A stretch of 33,938 nucleotides of DNA, taken from contig CAJXQE010000034.1 of the NCBI GenBank assembly GCA_913058215.1, positions 1 to 33,938 on the forward strand. The letters run 5' to 3'. The notes under the pieces were generated by a model. That model saw only the letters and a program-made list of their open reading frames with translations. It ran no database searches and was not told the origin of the DNA. The position numbers and the translations under genes are program-made. This document shows, one piece after another, positions 9,333 through 17,163 of this stretch. Source of the stretch: an uncultured Verrucomicrobiales bacterium. GTDB taxonomy: Bacteria; Verrucomicrobiota; Verrucomicrobiia; Verrucomicrobiales; DEV007. Position 1 is the first letter of the stretch. Every line of letters starts with the position of its first letter.

Positions 9333-10448
9333 TTAGCGAACAGGGAGCGCAGGCGCGGGATTGCCTGCTCCTGCTTCCGGAGCATTTACCGATGAAGGAG
9401 GCGCAGGAATATCAAGATTAAACTCATCGCTTGTTTCTGTTGGCACAGGCGGGAGTTCACCCTGAGGCAAGCCTCCTGGAAGTGGAGGAGCAGAAGGAAA
9501 CGGATCAGAAATAGTAACCGGCTGATGTACGGGTTTCTTTCCGAAAAGTTTTTTGAGAAATCCGCCACCATTTGAATTTCTGGAAGGCTGCTGCGGAACC
9601 GGAGGAGCCTGCTGTGCCACACTGGATCCGGCCGCCGCTTCTGCGATCAGCGCATCGATAGAATCGTTGTCCATTGCCGGAGGTCTTTGCCCTTCCGTCA
9701 CCGGCTCAGGCCCCTGAGGATAAGCAGCAGTCGGCGACAGCGCAGGTTCGGGTTCCAAATTATATGGATTCTGGAAATCTTCCGGCCTTGCCTCAACTTG
9801 AGATTTCGGTTTCAGGAAGGAGAAGAATTTCGGACGACTCTTGCGAGGTGCCTGCCCCACTTGTGGATTGGAAAACTGAGGGACATCGCCGCCGCTCTGA
9901 GGCGCCCGGTTTCCGCCCTGAGGCGCCCGGTTGAATTGTGAGGCGCCACTCGCCCTGACTTCGAGCAAATTGTTGGCACGATTCTGAACCACGTCGCTCA
10001 CAGGAACGGGCGTGGGAGGATTTGCGGCGAGGAATTCTGAAGCTGTCCGGGGCTTCACAATTGGAGAGCCGCCTGCAGCAATATTGCGATAAATATTTCT
10101 CTTTTCCCGAGCTTCCTGAAGTGCCCGCTCCGCTTCTGACTTCTTTAGCATCGAATTCCAGGCAACGCTTCCAGTACCAATATGCATTTCCGGTCCGGGC
10201 TCAAGTGCTGGCTCATCCGTAAATGTCACCCTTGGCTTTTCCGATGAAGTTGTGGGAGTCGTTTGCGTCGTAGCCCCTGCCGGTGCCTTCACTGGAACCG
10301 GCGCAACAGCCGGAGCATCAGAAACCTCCTTTAATTTTGCTGCCAATGTAGCATCGGACGGAAACCCCGTTCCCTCTGCTGCATCCTGCCCCAAAGCCAT
10401 GTTCGCGAAAATCGCCATGGCGCACAATTGAACTGGTAATGTTCTCAT
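9333..10448 (-). CDS. exported proline-rich protein of unknown function
   Basis: I do not recognise a family. The 371-residue product starts with a signal peptide (MRTLPVQLCAMAIFANMALG, likely cleaved before QDAAEG) and is otherwise low-complexity: Pro, Ala, Gln and Ser rich, with no predicted compact domain. A charged, possibly helical stretch (KKSEAERALQEAREKRNIYRN) lies near residues 98-120. Two short basic aromatic segments stand out: RPKFFSFLKPK near the middle, and GGGFLKKLFGKKP toward the C-terminus. A small tandem repeat encodes NRAPQGG then NRAPQSGG. The open frame runs upstream to 10760 but overlaps the M19 gene there, so I start at the ATG at 10448, which gives a clean signal peptide. 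Exported and largely disordered is as far as the sequence goes. Confidence 0.75.
   Translation of the reverse strand: MRTLPVQLCAMAIFANMALGQDAAEGTGFPSDATLAAKLKEVSDAPAVAPVPVKAPAGATTQTTPTTSSEKPRVTFTDEPALEPGPEMHIGTGSVAWNSMLKKSEAERALQEAREKRNIYRNIAAGGSPIVKPRTASEFLAANPPTPVPVSDVVQNRANNLLEVRASGASQFNRAPQGGNRAPQSGGDVPQFSNPQVGQAPRKSRPKFFSFLKPKSQVEARPEDFQNPYNLEPEPALSPTAAYPQGPEPVTEGQRPPAMDNDSIDALIAEAAAGSSVAQQAPPVPQQPSRNSNGGGFLKKLFGKKPVHQPVTISDPFPSAPPLPGGLPQGELPPVPTETSDEFNLDIPAPPSSVNAPEAGAGNPAPALPVR
9897..9947 (-). repeat. short tandem repeat inside the proline-rich gene
   Basis: CTGAGGCGCCCGGTT occurs twice exactly (9897-9911 and 9918-9932, period 21 bp), and TGAGGCGCC occurs a third time at 9939-9947. 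It encodes the NRAPQ repeats and is a likely site of slippage. Confidence 0.8.
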
Positions 10449-10514
10449 ATCCTTCGATTGTTTGCGTTCGAACCCTAATTTGACCCTTTTTTCAGGAAAA
10501 ATCCAGTCTTTGCC

Positions 10515-11591
10515 ATGAATTTGATTTTTGACGTTCATCTCGATCTCAGCCTCAATGCGATGGAATGGAACCGGGATCTGACCCTTTCCATCGACGAAAT
10601 TAGAGATCTGGAGAGAGACAGCACCATCAAAGGCGGTGCCATGGGCACTGTAAATTTTGAGGAAATGCGAAAAGGCGGGATCGGTCTCTGCGTCGCAACT
10701 CAAATTGCCGGCTGCATGAAACCGAAGGGGCCTGCGGCCGGATGGGAGTCCCCTGCTCAAGCCTGGGGAATGACTCAGGCACAGATTGCCTACTACCAGG
10801 AAATGGAGGCCATCGGCGAAATGAAGATGGTGAAAAACCTTGCCGATCTCGAATCATCGCTGGCTACCTGGAGTGATCCGGATGCCGCAGCAAAGGCAAA
10901 GGAGCCAATCGGCTACATTCTCAGCCTTGAGGGTGCGGACTCCATGGTGACGCTGGATCACGTAGACCGCGCTTACGAATATGGCCTTCGCGCCATGGGA
11001 CCTGCTCACTACGGTATCGGTCGCTATGCAATGGGACACGATGCTGTCGGCGGGCTTCCTCCACAGGGAAAAGATCTGGTCCGAAAACTGGACGATCTTG
11101 GAATCATTCTCGATGCGACCCACCTCAACGATAAGTGCTTTTTCGAAGCCCTGGATATTTACCAGGGAACAGTCTGGGCCAGTCACTCAAACTGCCGCGC
11201 TCTTGTAGACGATGTTCGTCAATATTCCGATGAACAAATCAAACTGCTTATCGAACGCGGCGCAGTTCTGGGAGGTGTTTTCGATGCCTGGATGATGATC
11301 CCCAATTGGACCCGCGGCGAATCGACGCCGGAATCAACAGGCGTGACCATCGCCCACATTGCGGATCACATTGATCACATCTGTCAGTTGGCGGGAAATG
11401 CGAATCACTGTGGTATCGGGAGCGATCTTGATGGCGGATTTGGACGTGAACAATGCCCAAAAGATCTCGACACGATTGCCGACCTTCAGAGCCTCGAGGG
11501 AATTCTCTCAGGACGCGGCTTCAGCGCGGAAGACATTGCCGGTATTTTTCACGGCAATTTCCTCAGAGTCCTGCGCGAAGCCTGGAGTTGA
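10515..11591 (+). CDS. membrane dipeptidase, peptidase family M19
   Basis: This zinc dipeptidase of the renal dipeptidase family has 358 residues, typical for the family. The metal and active-site landmarks are in order: FDVHLDL (HxD) at the N-terminus, SLEGADS (bridging Glu) near residue 136, DATHLND near 198, ASHSNCRAL near 222, and CGIGSDLDGGFG near 297. Bacterial members cleave dipeptides, often with a D- or dehydro-residue at the C-terminal position. No signal peptide is visible, so it is probably cytosolic. It is transcribed divergently from the proline-rich gene over a 66-bp spacer and converges with the SpoU methyltransferase gene (12-bp gap). Confidence 0.92.
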   Translation: MNLIFDVHLDLSLNAMEWNRDLTLSIDEIRDLERDSTIKGGAMGTVNFEEMRKGGIGLCVATQIAGCMKPKGPAAGWESPAQAWGMTQAQIAYYQEMEAIGEMKMVKNLADLESSLATWSDPDAAAKAKEPIGYILSLEGADSMVTLDHVDRAYEYGLRAMGPAHYGIGRYAMGHDAVGGLPPQGKDLVRKLDDLGIILDATHLNDKCFFEALDIYQGTVWASHSNCRALVDDVRQYSDEQIKLLIERGAVLGGVFDAWMMIPNWTRGESTPESTGVTIAHIADHIDHICQLAGNANHCGIGSDLDGGFGREQCPKDLDTIADLQSLEGILSGRGFSAEDIAGIFHGNFLRVLREAWS

Positions 11592-11603
11592 GTAAGGCAT
11601 TCC

Positions 11604-12320
11604 CTAGCTCTTTTTAGAGAACAACTCGTAGAGGACCACTGCGGCACAGCCTGCAACATTGAGAGAGTCCATTCCCCGCTCCATGGGAATAGATGTGCGC
11701 ACAGTGCATTCCTTAAGAATCGCCTCAGGAACGCCGTCCTTTTCCGCTCCGAAAACAACGGCCATTTTTTCTGACATGGCGCAATCCGAAACGGAAATCG
11801 ACTCACCGTGAGGCGAGGTACCGAATATTTCAAACCCGCTGGTTTTCAGCTCTCGAAGAGTTGCCGGGACATCCGATGATTCAAAGACCGGTAGCTTAAA
11901 AATTCCCCTCGATGAAGCCCGAATCGCTTTTCTGGAATAGGGGTCTCCCCCTTTGTTCTTTTCCAAAAGAATTCCATCAGCCCCGAATGCTGTCGCGGTG
12001 CGAATGATCGTCCCGAGATTTCCTTCGTCTGCTAAATGCGTCAATACGACAAGGCGCGACACTTTAGTGGGATCCAGGCAGGCAGCATCCGGTCTTTTCG
12101 CATGAGCGAACACACCTCGATGAAACTGATAGCCGGCCGCACCGGCCATCATCTCTGCGGAAAGCACCTGTAGAGGGATTCCACGATCGAGAACTTTTTT
12201 ATGGAGAACATCGTGCCTCCCCTCTTCAAGAAATACCCGAAGCGTTTCGAAATTCGAACTTTCGAGAAGACACTCAACGTTGTGAGCGCCCTCGACACAG
12301 ATGGTCAAATTTCTACTCAC
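11604..12320 (-). CDS. SpoU/TrmH family RNA 2'-O-methyltransferase
   Basis: This SPOUT-fold methyltransferase uses SAM to methylate the 2'-hydroxyl of a tRNA or rRNA ribose. It has 238 residues. A short substrate-binding N-terminal part is followed by the knotted catalytic domain with the three SpoU motifs: LTHLADEGNLGTIIRTATAFGADGILL (motif 1), VVFGAEKDGVPEAI (motif 2) and SIPMERGMDSLNVAGCAAVVLYE (motif 3). The asparagine and arginine in NLGTIIRTA and the final SLNVA are the expected conserved residues. The start codon is GTG. Which RNA is modified cannot be told, since RlmB, TrmH and TsnR relatives look similar. Confidence 0.93.
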   Translation of the reverse strand: MSRNLTICVEGAHNVECLLESSNFETLRVFLEEGRHDVLHKKVLDRGIPLQVLSAEMMAGAAGYQFHRGVFAHAKRPDAACLDPTKVSRLVVLTHLADEGNLGTIIRTATAFGADGILLEKNKGGDPYSRKAIRASSRGIFKLPVFESSDVPATLRELKTSGFEIFGTSPHGESISVSDCAMSEKMAVVFGAEKDGVPEAILKECTVRTSIPMERGMDSLNVAGCAAVVLYELFSKKS

Positions 12321-12363
12321 GACAGTCTATCCAAACAGGGTGAAATCGATCCGTCTACCCTGT

Positions 12364-12382
12364 TGAATTGAAAAGCAATTCA
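12364..12382 (-). terminator. weak hairpin downstream of the 4-TM gene
   Basis: TGAATTG / CAATTCA form a 7-bp stem with a 5-base loop, 4 bp after the stop of the minus-strand gene at 12386. There is no T-run on the minus-strand side, so it may stall or protect RNA rather than terminate. Confidence 0.3.
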
Positions 12383-12385
12383 GAC

Positions 12386-12751
12386 CTAATGCTGCTCGGA
12401 ACCGGAAGATTTGCAGTTCACAAAGGAAATCAGACCGAAAACTACGAACAAGGCAGCGATCAAAGTCTTAATGATTGGTCCGCCGACTCCAGCACCTTCA
12501 GGGACAGCGAAAAATGAACCAACAGCAATCATAAGAAGGCCAAGTCCAAGGATTACTGCAAAGATTGAACCGAGAAAATTGACCTTTTCATCTGGAAGCG
12601 GCCAGCAGCCGACAATCGCGAAAAGCAGGACGAATCCAAGGAGGAAGATGATTAGTGGAGTCCAGTTTCCGTTGCTGGCAATCATGCAAGTCTCAGAGAG
12701 ACCCCAGACGAGGCCAACTAAGTAAAAGAAACCGAGAGTCAAAGAATTCAT
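12386..12751 (-). CDS. small four-helix membrane protein of unknown function
   Basis: No family is recognised. The 121-residue product has four clear hydrophobic segments at about residues 4-25, 30-50, 59-83 and 93-113, a short polar linker (PLPDEKVN) between segments two and three, and a polar C-terminus ending in SSGSEQH. It looks like a small integral inner-membrane protein with no catalytic motif. It is 65 bp downstream of accA on the same strand and 65 bp upstream of the SpoU gene. It may be co-transcribed with accA, but nothing links it to that function. Confidence 0.75.
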   Translation of the reverse strand: MNSLTLGFFYLVGLVWGLSETCMIASNGNWTPLIIFLLGFVLLFAIVGCWPLPDEKVNFLGSIFAVILGLGLLMIAVGSFFAVPEGAGVGGPIIKTLIAALFVVFGLISFVNCKSSGSEQH

Positions 12752-12816
12752 GGTGCTGAAAATGCGTCAGGTTTTGGATGAATCAAGTAGGAATACTAGA
12801 GAAAATTAAGCCTTCC

Positions 12817-13782
12817 TTAACGATTACGCTCGCGGAACTGCCCATAGCTACGAAATTTTTGATAACGATTCTCCAAAAGGGTCTCGGAATCGAATTCTCG
12901 AAGGTCCATCAGATTCTTTCTGACAGCTTTCTTGAGACTTGCGGCAGAACCAATGTGATCTTGATGTGCCCCACCGAGTGGCTCGGGAATCACTTCGTCT
13001 ACAATTTCCAGTCCCTGCAAATCAGCAGCACTCAATTTCAGTGCCTCAGCGGCTTCAGTCGCATACTTCCGATCTTTCCAGAGGATTGCTGCACAGCCTT
13101 CAGGGCTGATCACTGAATAGTAGGCATTCTCCATCATCAGGACCCGGTCAGCGACTCCAATCCCGAGAGCCCCACCGGAACCTCCTTCGCCGATCACTAC
13201 GGCTACGATCGGAACAGATAGCGTCATCATTTCCCGAAGATTAAAAGCGATCGCCTCAGCAATGTTTCTCTCTTCTGCACCGATTCCGGGATAAGCACCG
13301 GGAGTATCAATCAAAGTCACAATTGGAGCGTTAAATTTTTCCGCCATCTTCATCAGGCGCATCGCTTTGCGATAACCTTCGGGGTGGGCACTTCCGAAAT
13401 TCCTGCGCAAATTCTCCTTGGTATCTCTTCCCTTCTGATGACCGAGGACAACGACGCGTCGCCCTTCCAAATAAGCGAATCCGCCGGGCATCGCTTCGTC
13501 ATCACCGATATGGCGATCCCCATGCAATTCCAGAAAGTCTTCAAAAGAATGCTCCACGTAGTCCAGCATGTATGGACGCTGGGTGTGCCGCGCGATCTGC
13601 ACCCGCTGCCAGGAGGAGAGGTTTCGGTAAATATCCAGCTTCGTCTTGGCGAGTTTGTCCTCGATCCGCTTGATCTCACCGTTCATGTCGATATCGCTGT
13701 CGGCAGCGCGATCTCTCAGTTCGGCAAGCTGCCGTTCCAGATTCACAATCGGTTTTTCAAATTCCAATGGTTCTACGTTCAT
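12817..13782 (-). CDS. accA: acetyl-CoA carboxylase carboxyltransferase subunit alpha
   Basis: AccA with AccD transfers the carboxyl group from carboxybiotin to acetyl-CoA to make malonyl-CoA, the first step of fatty-acid synthesis in the cytosol. The 321-residue length is standard. The N-terminal helix LEFEKPIVNLERQLAELRD, the ARHTQRPYMLDYVE segment, FLELHGDRHIGDDEAM, LGHQKGRDTKEN, the crotonase-fold core TLIDTPGAYPGIGAEERNIA and GEGGSGGALGIGVAD are all present. AAGGA (13791-13795, minus strand) lies 8 bases before the ATG and supports this start. It follows the LysM gene by 29 bp on the same strand. accD is not in the window. Confidence 0.97.
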   Translation of the reverse strand: MNVEPLEFEKPIVNLERQLAELRDRAADSDIDMNGEIKRIEDKLAKTKLDIYRNLSSWQRVQIARHTQRPYMLDYVEHSFEDFLELHGDRHIGDDEAMPGGFAYLEGRRVVVLGHQKGRDTKENLRRNFGSAHPEGYRKAMRLMKMAEKFNAPIVTLIDTPGAYPGIGAEERNIAEAIAFNLREMMTLSVPIVAVVIGEGGSGGALGIGVADRVLMMENAYYSVISPEGCAAILWKDRKYATEAAEALKLSAADLQGLEIVDEVIPEPLGGAHQDHIGSAASLKKAVRKNLMDLREFDSETLLENRYQKFRSYGQFRERNR

Positions 13783-13811
13783 GAAATGTATCCTTGCAGG
13801 TGATATGATAA

Positions 13812-14666
13812 CTATTGGGAAGAGTCGACCAGTTTTACGCCGGTTCCGTTCCTCAAAATGGTAAATAGCTCCTCCAGATCCGGCTTGGAAACCATGACAC
13901 CGAAGGGCTTCTTTCTACCGGCATCATCGGGCATGACGTGACGAATGAAAAGCCCCATTTTTCCGCTTCGGATCCATTTTTGACAATCAAGATAATTCTG
14001 ATCCTGAAAATTGATCGGCTTGTCATTAAACCAGGCGACTTTCTCACTGATCGAAGTGGAGACCGGAGCCGAAAGTCCCACCGGCAGATTGGTATCAAGG
14101 ATATCGTATTCCTTGAAAAATTTATCCCCATCGAGAACAAGCAGCTTCTTCTTACCCAAATCGATCTCAGTGGTGTAAGCCAAAGGAAATACGGTAATCG
14201 CTTCGTCAGGAAAGATCAGCGCGGTTGTTTTTCCGTTCGCCCGCATGATGTAATCAATCGTGGTCTTGCTGCGACGAGCAATTGTCAAGAGAGCCTCCCC
14301 GCGTTTCACCATATGTTCTGCTTTTCCTTCGATGGGAATCTTGGAAATCAGTAGATCCATATTGACCTCGCCGACAATTCTTTTCGCATCTTCAAAGGTC
14401 TTCGACTCCGGATAGTACTCCATCAGGTAGAGAAGCCGGTCCCTCGCTGCCAGCATTTCCCCATCGCGGAGCAGTTGGATCGCATCGTCAAAGTGACGCT
14501 TCCCGAGGTCAGGTTTCTCCCGTGGAACTTCTGCGCTGCCCTCGATATGGCGTGTCACCACGGTATCAGGCACTATGAATTTCTTCCAGAAATAGTAGGC
14601 CCCGCCTGCACCCGCGGCGAAAATTACGAATGCGAGAAAAGCGAGAACCAGTTTGAAACGAGCCAT
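13812..14666 (-). CDS. LysM protein with a degenerate L,D-transpeptidase-like domain
   Basis: This 284-residue membrane-anchored envelope protein has one N-terminal hydrophobic helix (about 5-27). A tetratricopeptide-like helical stretch follows (about 53-105, DAIQLLRDGEMLAARDRLLY). Next comes a LysM peptidoglycan-binding domain (about 118-161, VKRGEALLTIARRSKTTIDY). Residues about 170-281 resemble a YkuD L,D-transpeptidase: LLVLDGDKFFKEYDI at the start, then GVMVSKPDLEELFTIL and RNGTGVKLV, which align with the canonical IRxSNxDxEELYxLVPxGTxV. Where active enzymes have SHGC this protein has KPFG, and its only cysteine (228) is elsewhere. It therefore cannot be a normal cysteine transpeptidase. 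A structural or regulatory wall-binding role is inferred. It lies 29-30 bp from accA and the unknown gene upstream. Confidence 0.82.
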   Translation of the reverse strand: MARFKLVLAFLAFVIFAAGAGGAYYFWKKFIVPDTVVTRHIEGSAEVPREKPDLGKRHFDDAIQLLRDGEMLAARDRLLYLMEYYPESKTFEDAKRIVGEVNMDLLISKIPIEGKAEHMVKRGEALLTIARRSKTTIDYIMRANGKTTALIFPDEAITVFPLAYTTEIDLGKKKLLVLDGDKFFKEYDILDTNLPVGLSAPVSTSISEKVAWFNDKPINFQDQNYLDCQKWIRSGKMGLFIRHVMPDDAGRKKPFGVMVSKPDLEELFTILRNGTGVKLVDSSQ

Positions 14667-14696
14667 GACGATATCGAAAGAATCAAACGCGAGTTT

Positions 14697-15227
14697 TTAC
14701 AACAATCCGCGACGTTGAAAATCAAACACATTAATGTCGCCGGATTTCTCCACCATTTCCATCGTGAATTTAATCAGTGAGATTTCCCAGGTATCATCGA
14801 CTCCTACAATCACTGCCTTGGAAGGATTTCCGCTTGAACGAATATCCTCGAGAACCCGGTCGGATACCACTTCAACGGCTTCGTGAACCACACTTTCCCG
14901 AATATCCCGGGCCGCGAAATTGAAGCCGTATTTCAAGAAGCTGAGATTCCCTCCCACTTCTTTAAACCAATCGCGAAATGCCTCGGCCTGCTCACCGAAA
15001 CCTTCAAACATCAAATCGGAGTATCCTTCCGGCCGCAAAATACGGGGACGCTCAGCCTCGACTCTCCCCTCGCGGATCCGAACCTGGTTCGCATTGTCCA
15101 TCAGCTCCGTGATCAGACAATATTCGAAATTAGTAGAGCCGAAGGTATCGATCCGGCGATCCGGTTCGTGGATCACCGAGGTCGTTTCCATCGCATAAGA
15201 AATGTCGTCGTAGGAGAGCGATCGCAT
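14697..15227 (-). CDS. conserved-looking protein of unknown function
   Basis: I do not recognise this 176-residue protein. It lacks a signal peptide and membrane segments, so it should be cytosolic. It begins MRSLSYDDISYAMETTSVIHEPDRRIDTFG. Its middle is acidic and aromatic (YSDLMFEGFGEQAEAFRDWF), and the C-terminal half looks like mixed alpha/beta (VVHEAVEVVSDRVLED, KAVIVGVDDTWEISLIKF). No catalytic motif is evident. It sits 30 bp upstream of the LysM gene and 29+ bp further from accA, in a likely three-gene operon behind the acyl carrier protein's terminator. Codon use and composition match its neighbours, so it is probably an ordinary lineage-conserved gene. Confidence 0.75.
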   Translation of the reverse strand: MRSLSYDDISYAMETTSVIHEPDRRIDTFGSTNFEYCLITELMDNANQVRIREGRVEAERPRILRPEGYSDLMFEGFGEQAEAFRDWFKEVGGNLSFLKYGFNFAARDIRESVVHEAVEVVSDRVLEDIRSSGNPSKAVIVGVDDTWEISLIKFTMEMVEKSGDINVFDFQRRGLL

Positions 15228-15245
15228 AATCCAGATAATTCAAAG

Positions 15246-15277
15246 TTAGAGGTGAATGACGGGAAATCCACCTCTAA
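15246..15277. other. intergenic hairpin upstream of the 176-aa gene
   Basis: TTAGAGGTG and CACCTCTAA form a perfect 9-bp stem with a 14-base loop, between the ACP terminator and the start at 15227. There is no T-run, so it is more likely a leader structure or operator dyad than a terminator. Confidence 0.45.
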
Positions 15278-15301
15278 TCAAAATCGATTATTTCGGAAAA
15301 C

Positions 15302-15329
15302 AAAAATGCGCCCCGGTTAGGAGGCGCAT
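15302..15329 (-). terminator. Rho-independent terminator of the acyl carrier protein gene
   Basis: On the minus strand ATGCGCC and GGCGCAT pair (7 bp, 10-base loop) and are followed by TTTTTG. It lies 34 bp past the ACP stop, with the stem and T-run correctly oriented for minus-strand transcripts. Confidence 0.8.
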
Positions 15330-15362
15330 CTTCGAAATTTTTGTTACTGAAACAGTTACGAA

Positions 15363-15605
15363 TCAGTCCTTGTTGCCTTCAATGTAAGTGTTTACATCTC
15401 CGACGGAAGTAAGCTTCTCAGCTTCTTCATCTGGCACCGTAATATCGAATTCTTCTTCGAAAGCCATGACCAACTCAACTGTGTCGAGTGAATCAGCACC
15501 GAGGTCTTCAACGAATTTAGCTTCAGGCTTCACCTGATCTTCGCTGACACCCAGCTGCTCTACGATAATGTTTTTTACTTTTTCTGCGATCTCTGCGTCG
15601 GCCAT
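15363..15605 (-). CDS. acpP: acyl carrier protein
   Basis: This 80-residue acidic protein carries growing acyl chains on a 4'-phosphopantetheine attached to the serine of [18 protein letters not shown], the textbook ACP site. The N-terminal helix [22 protein letters not shown] and the C-terminal [11 protein letters not shown] are typical. I chose the ATG at 15605, giving normal ACP length. The open frame extends to 15722 but that extension overlaps the promoter region and is not ACP-like. A consensus-like promoter lies just upstream and a good terminator just downstream, so it is probably a single-gene transcript, as expected for a highly expressed protein. No fab genes are adjacent. Confidence 0.97.
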   Translation of the reverse strand: MADAEIAEKVKNIIVEQLGVSEDQVKPEAKFVEDLGADSLDTVELVMAFEEEFDITVPDEEAEKLTSVGDVNTYIEGNKD

Positions 15606-15634
15606 ATGGAAGAATTTTGTTAAGTTATCCGCAG

Positions 15635-15663
15635 TTATTAGCGGTGCTTCCCAGATTTGGCAA
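15635..15663 (-). promoter_or_regulatory. candidate sigma-70-type promoter for acpP
   Basis: On the minus strand TTGCCA (15663-15658) and TAATAA (15640-15635) are separated by exactly 17 bases, giving a start near 15628 and a leader of about 23 bases. The -35 is a 5-of-6 match and the -10 is weaker. Confidence 0.4.
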
Positions 15664-15765
15664 TGATTTTTTAGGTTCTTTTTTCCTGAAACCCCTGTCT
15701 TCAGAGGAATTTTCGCACACATGACTATTTGCCCGCTGAAGCCCCGTGGCTATGTTGGGCAGAGA

Positions 15766-16935
15766 ATGTCATTTGTTGAAGAGTTAAACAAACTGGATCA
15801 GACCGGCCACCGATCCGCTCTGCTCAGACAGTTTGAGCAGTTGATCGAGCCGGTCTCCCCGCGTTGTCTTGAGGAGATGGCGATGGAATCTGCCGGGGTT
15901 ACCCGTCAACACTTTGGACAGACGATGCGAATGTTCGCCCCCATTTATTTGTCCAACGAATGTATCAACAACTGCAGCTACTGCGGGTTCTCCAGGGACA
16001 ACCCTATTCTGCGCACCACTCTCACCGTCACTCAGGTAGTCGCTGAGGCACGGCATCTTTCCTCACGGGGTTTTCGCAATATTCTCCTGGTCGCCGGAGA
16101 ACATCCCAAATTTGTCTCTGATGGCTATATGGAGGAATGCCTCAACGCTCTCCGCGAAGAAATCCCGACACTGGCCATCGAAATCGGCCCCATGGAGGAG
16201 GACGAGTATTCCCGCATGGTGAACGCCGGCTGCGAAGGCCTTGTGGTTTATCAGGAGACCTATCACCGGGAAAAATACGCCGAACTCCACACGGCGGGTC
16301 CAAAGAAGAATTTCGACTGGCGACTGGTATGTCCGGAACGGGGATACGATGGCGGCTTTCGTCGAATGGGAATCGGTGCACTCATGGGGCTCGTAGACTG
16401 GCGATACGACGCTCTTCGCCTCGCAGCTCATCTGGAATACCTGTTCAAAACTTGCTGGAAATCTAGTTTTACCATTAGTCTTCCCCGCCTCCGACCGGCT
16501 GCAGGCAGCTTTCAACCCGATCACGAAATTTCTGATCGCGACTTTGTGCAGTTGATCTGTGCATTCAGGATCTGCTTTCCTCAGGTAGGGATCGTTCTCA
16601 GCACCCGGGAACCGGCAGCACTGCGGGACTCACTTTTCCCGCTCGGGATCACCAGTATCAGTGCAGGCAGCCACACTGCTCCGGGGGGATACACCGGAGA
16701 GGGTGCCGATGATCTACACCTTACAGTTCGTGGACGTCGCGTCGAACTGGACGAGACCAACACGAAACCTTGTTCTTCTGGATCCGAAAAATCCACCGAC
16801 GCCACAGGCCAGTTCGACATTGCAGATGAACGCTCGCCGGAAGAGATCGCCGATTTTCTGCGCGGCATTGGATTGGAACCAGTTTGGAAAGACTGGGATT
16901 CGTCGATACTACTGAATCAGTCGGCTCTCGCCTGA
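15766..16935 (+). CDS. thiH: 2-iminoacetate synthase
   Basis: ThiH is a radical-SAM enzyme that cleaves tyrosine to p-cresol and dehydroglycine, the glycine-derived unit of the thiamine thiazole ring. The product is 389 residues from the ATG at 15766. The cluster motif CINNCSYCGF (CxxxCxxC) is near residue 66-75. It is preceded by PIYLSNE and followed by the ThiH/BATS-type C-terminal domain (VGIVLSTREPAALRDSL, ISAGSHTAPGGYTGE). Another in-frame ATG at 15721 would add 15 residues. I prefer 15766 because MSFVEEL matches usual family lengths and the earlier one overlaps the divergent promoter region. It is followed by thiS after 23 bp. Confidence 0.93.
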   Translation: MSFVEELNKLDQTGHRSALLRQFEQLIEPVSPRCLEEMAMESAGVTRQHFGQTMRMFAPIYLSNECINNCSYCGFSRDNPILRTTLTVTQVVAEARHLSSRGFRNILLVAGEHPKFVSDGYMEECLNALREEIPTLAIEIGPMEEDEYSRMVNAGCEGLVVYQETYHREKYAELHTAGPKKNFDWRLVCPERGYDGGFRRMGIGALMGLVDWRYDALRLAAHLEYLFKTCWKSSFTISLPRLRPAAGSFQPDHEISDRDFVQLICAFRICFPQVGIVLSTREPAALRDSLFPLGITSISAGSHTAPGGYTGEGADDLHLTVRGRRVELDETNTKPCSSGSEKSTDATGQFDIADERSPEEIADFLRGIGLEPVWKDWDSSILLNQSALA

Positions 16936-16958
16936 TTCTGATATTTTCCCCACTACAG

Positions 16959-17159
16959 ATGACGATCACATTGAATGGCAAATCGCAGGATCTTGAAAAG
17001 GAAATGCCGGTACCTCAGTTTCTTGAAACACTGAAACTCGGGCCTCAACCTGTTCTCGTGGAATTGAACGGGAGCGCTCTCCTCGCCCGTGAACTGGATC
17101 AACACTCCGTCGGCGATGGAGACATCGTAGAAATCGTGCTGATGGTCGCCGGGGGCTGA
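16959..17159 (+). CDS. thiS: thiamine biosynthesis sulfur carrier protein
   Basis: ThiS is a small ubiquitin-like protein whose C-terminal thiocarboxylate delivers sulfur to the thiazole ring. The 66-residue product starts MTITLNGKSQDLE and ends in VLMVAGG. The terminal Gly-Gly is the site that is adenylated and thiolated. The beta-grasp pattern (VLVELNGSALLARE, HSVGDGDIVEIVLMV) is complete. The frame is open further upstream (to 16884), but that would overlap thiH, and the ATG at 16959 gives normal ThiS length. It lies 23 bp after thiH and ends 4 bp from the convergent aat gene. thiG and thiF are not next to it in this window. Confidence 0.95.
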   Translation: MTITLNGKSQDLEKEMPVPQFLETLKLGPQPVLVELNGSALLARELDQHSVGDGDIVEIVLMVAGG

Positions 17160-17163
17160 GAAC

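Noticed and set aside
10449..10760. Upstream extension of the proline-rich frame
   Set aside because: It runs antisense through the M19 gene start and would place the signal peptide in mid-protein; the ATG at 10448 is better.
15606..15765. TPP riboswitch before thiH
   Set aside because: I looked for the CTGAGA and ACCTGATC-type conserved blocks and saw neither; only an acpP promoter candidate is present.
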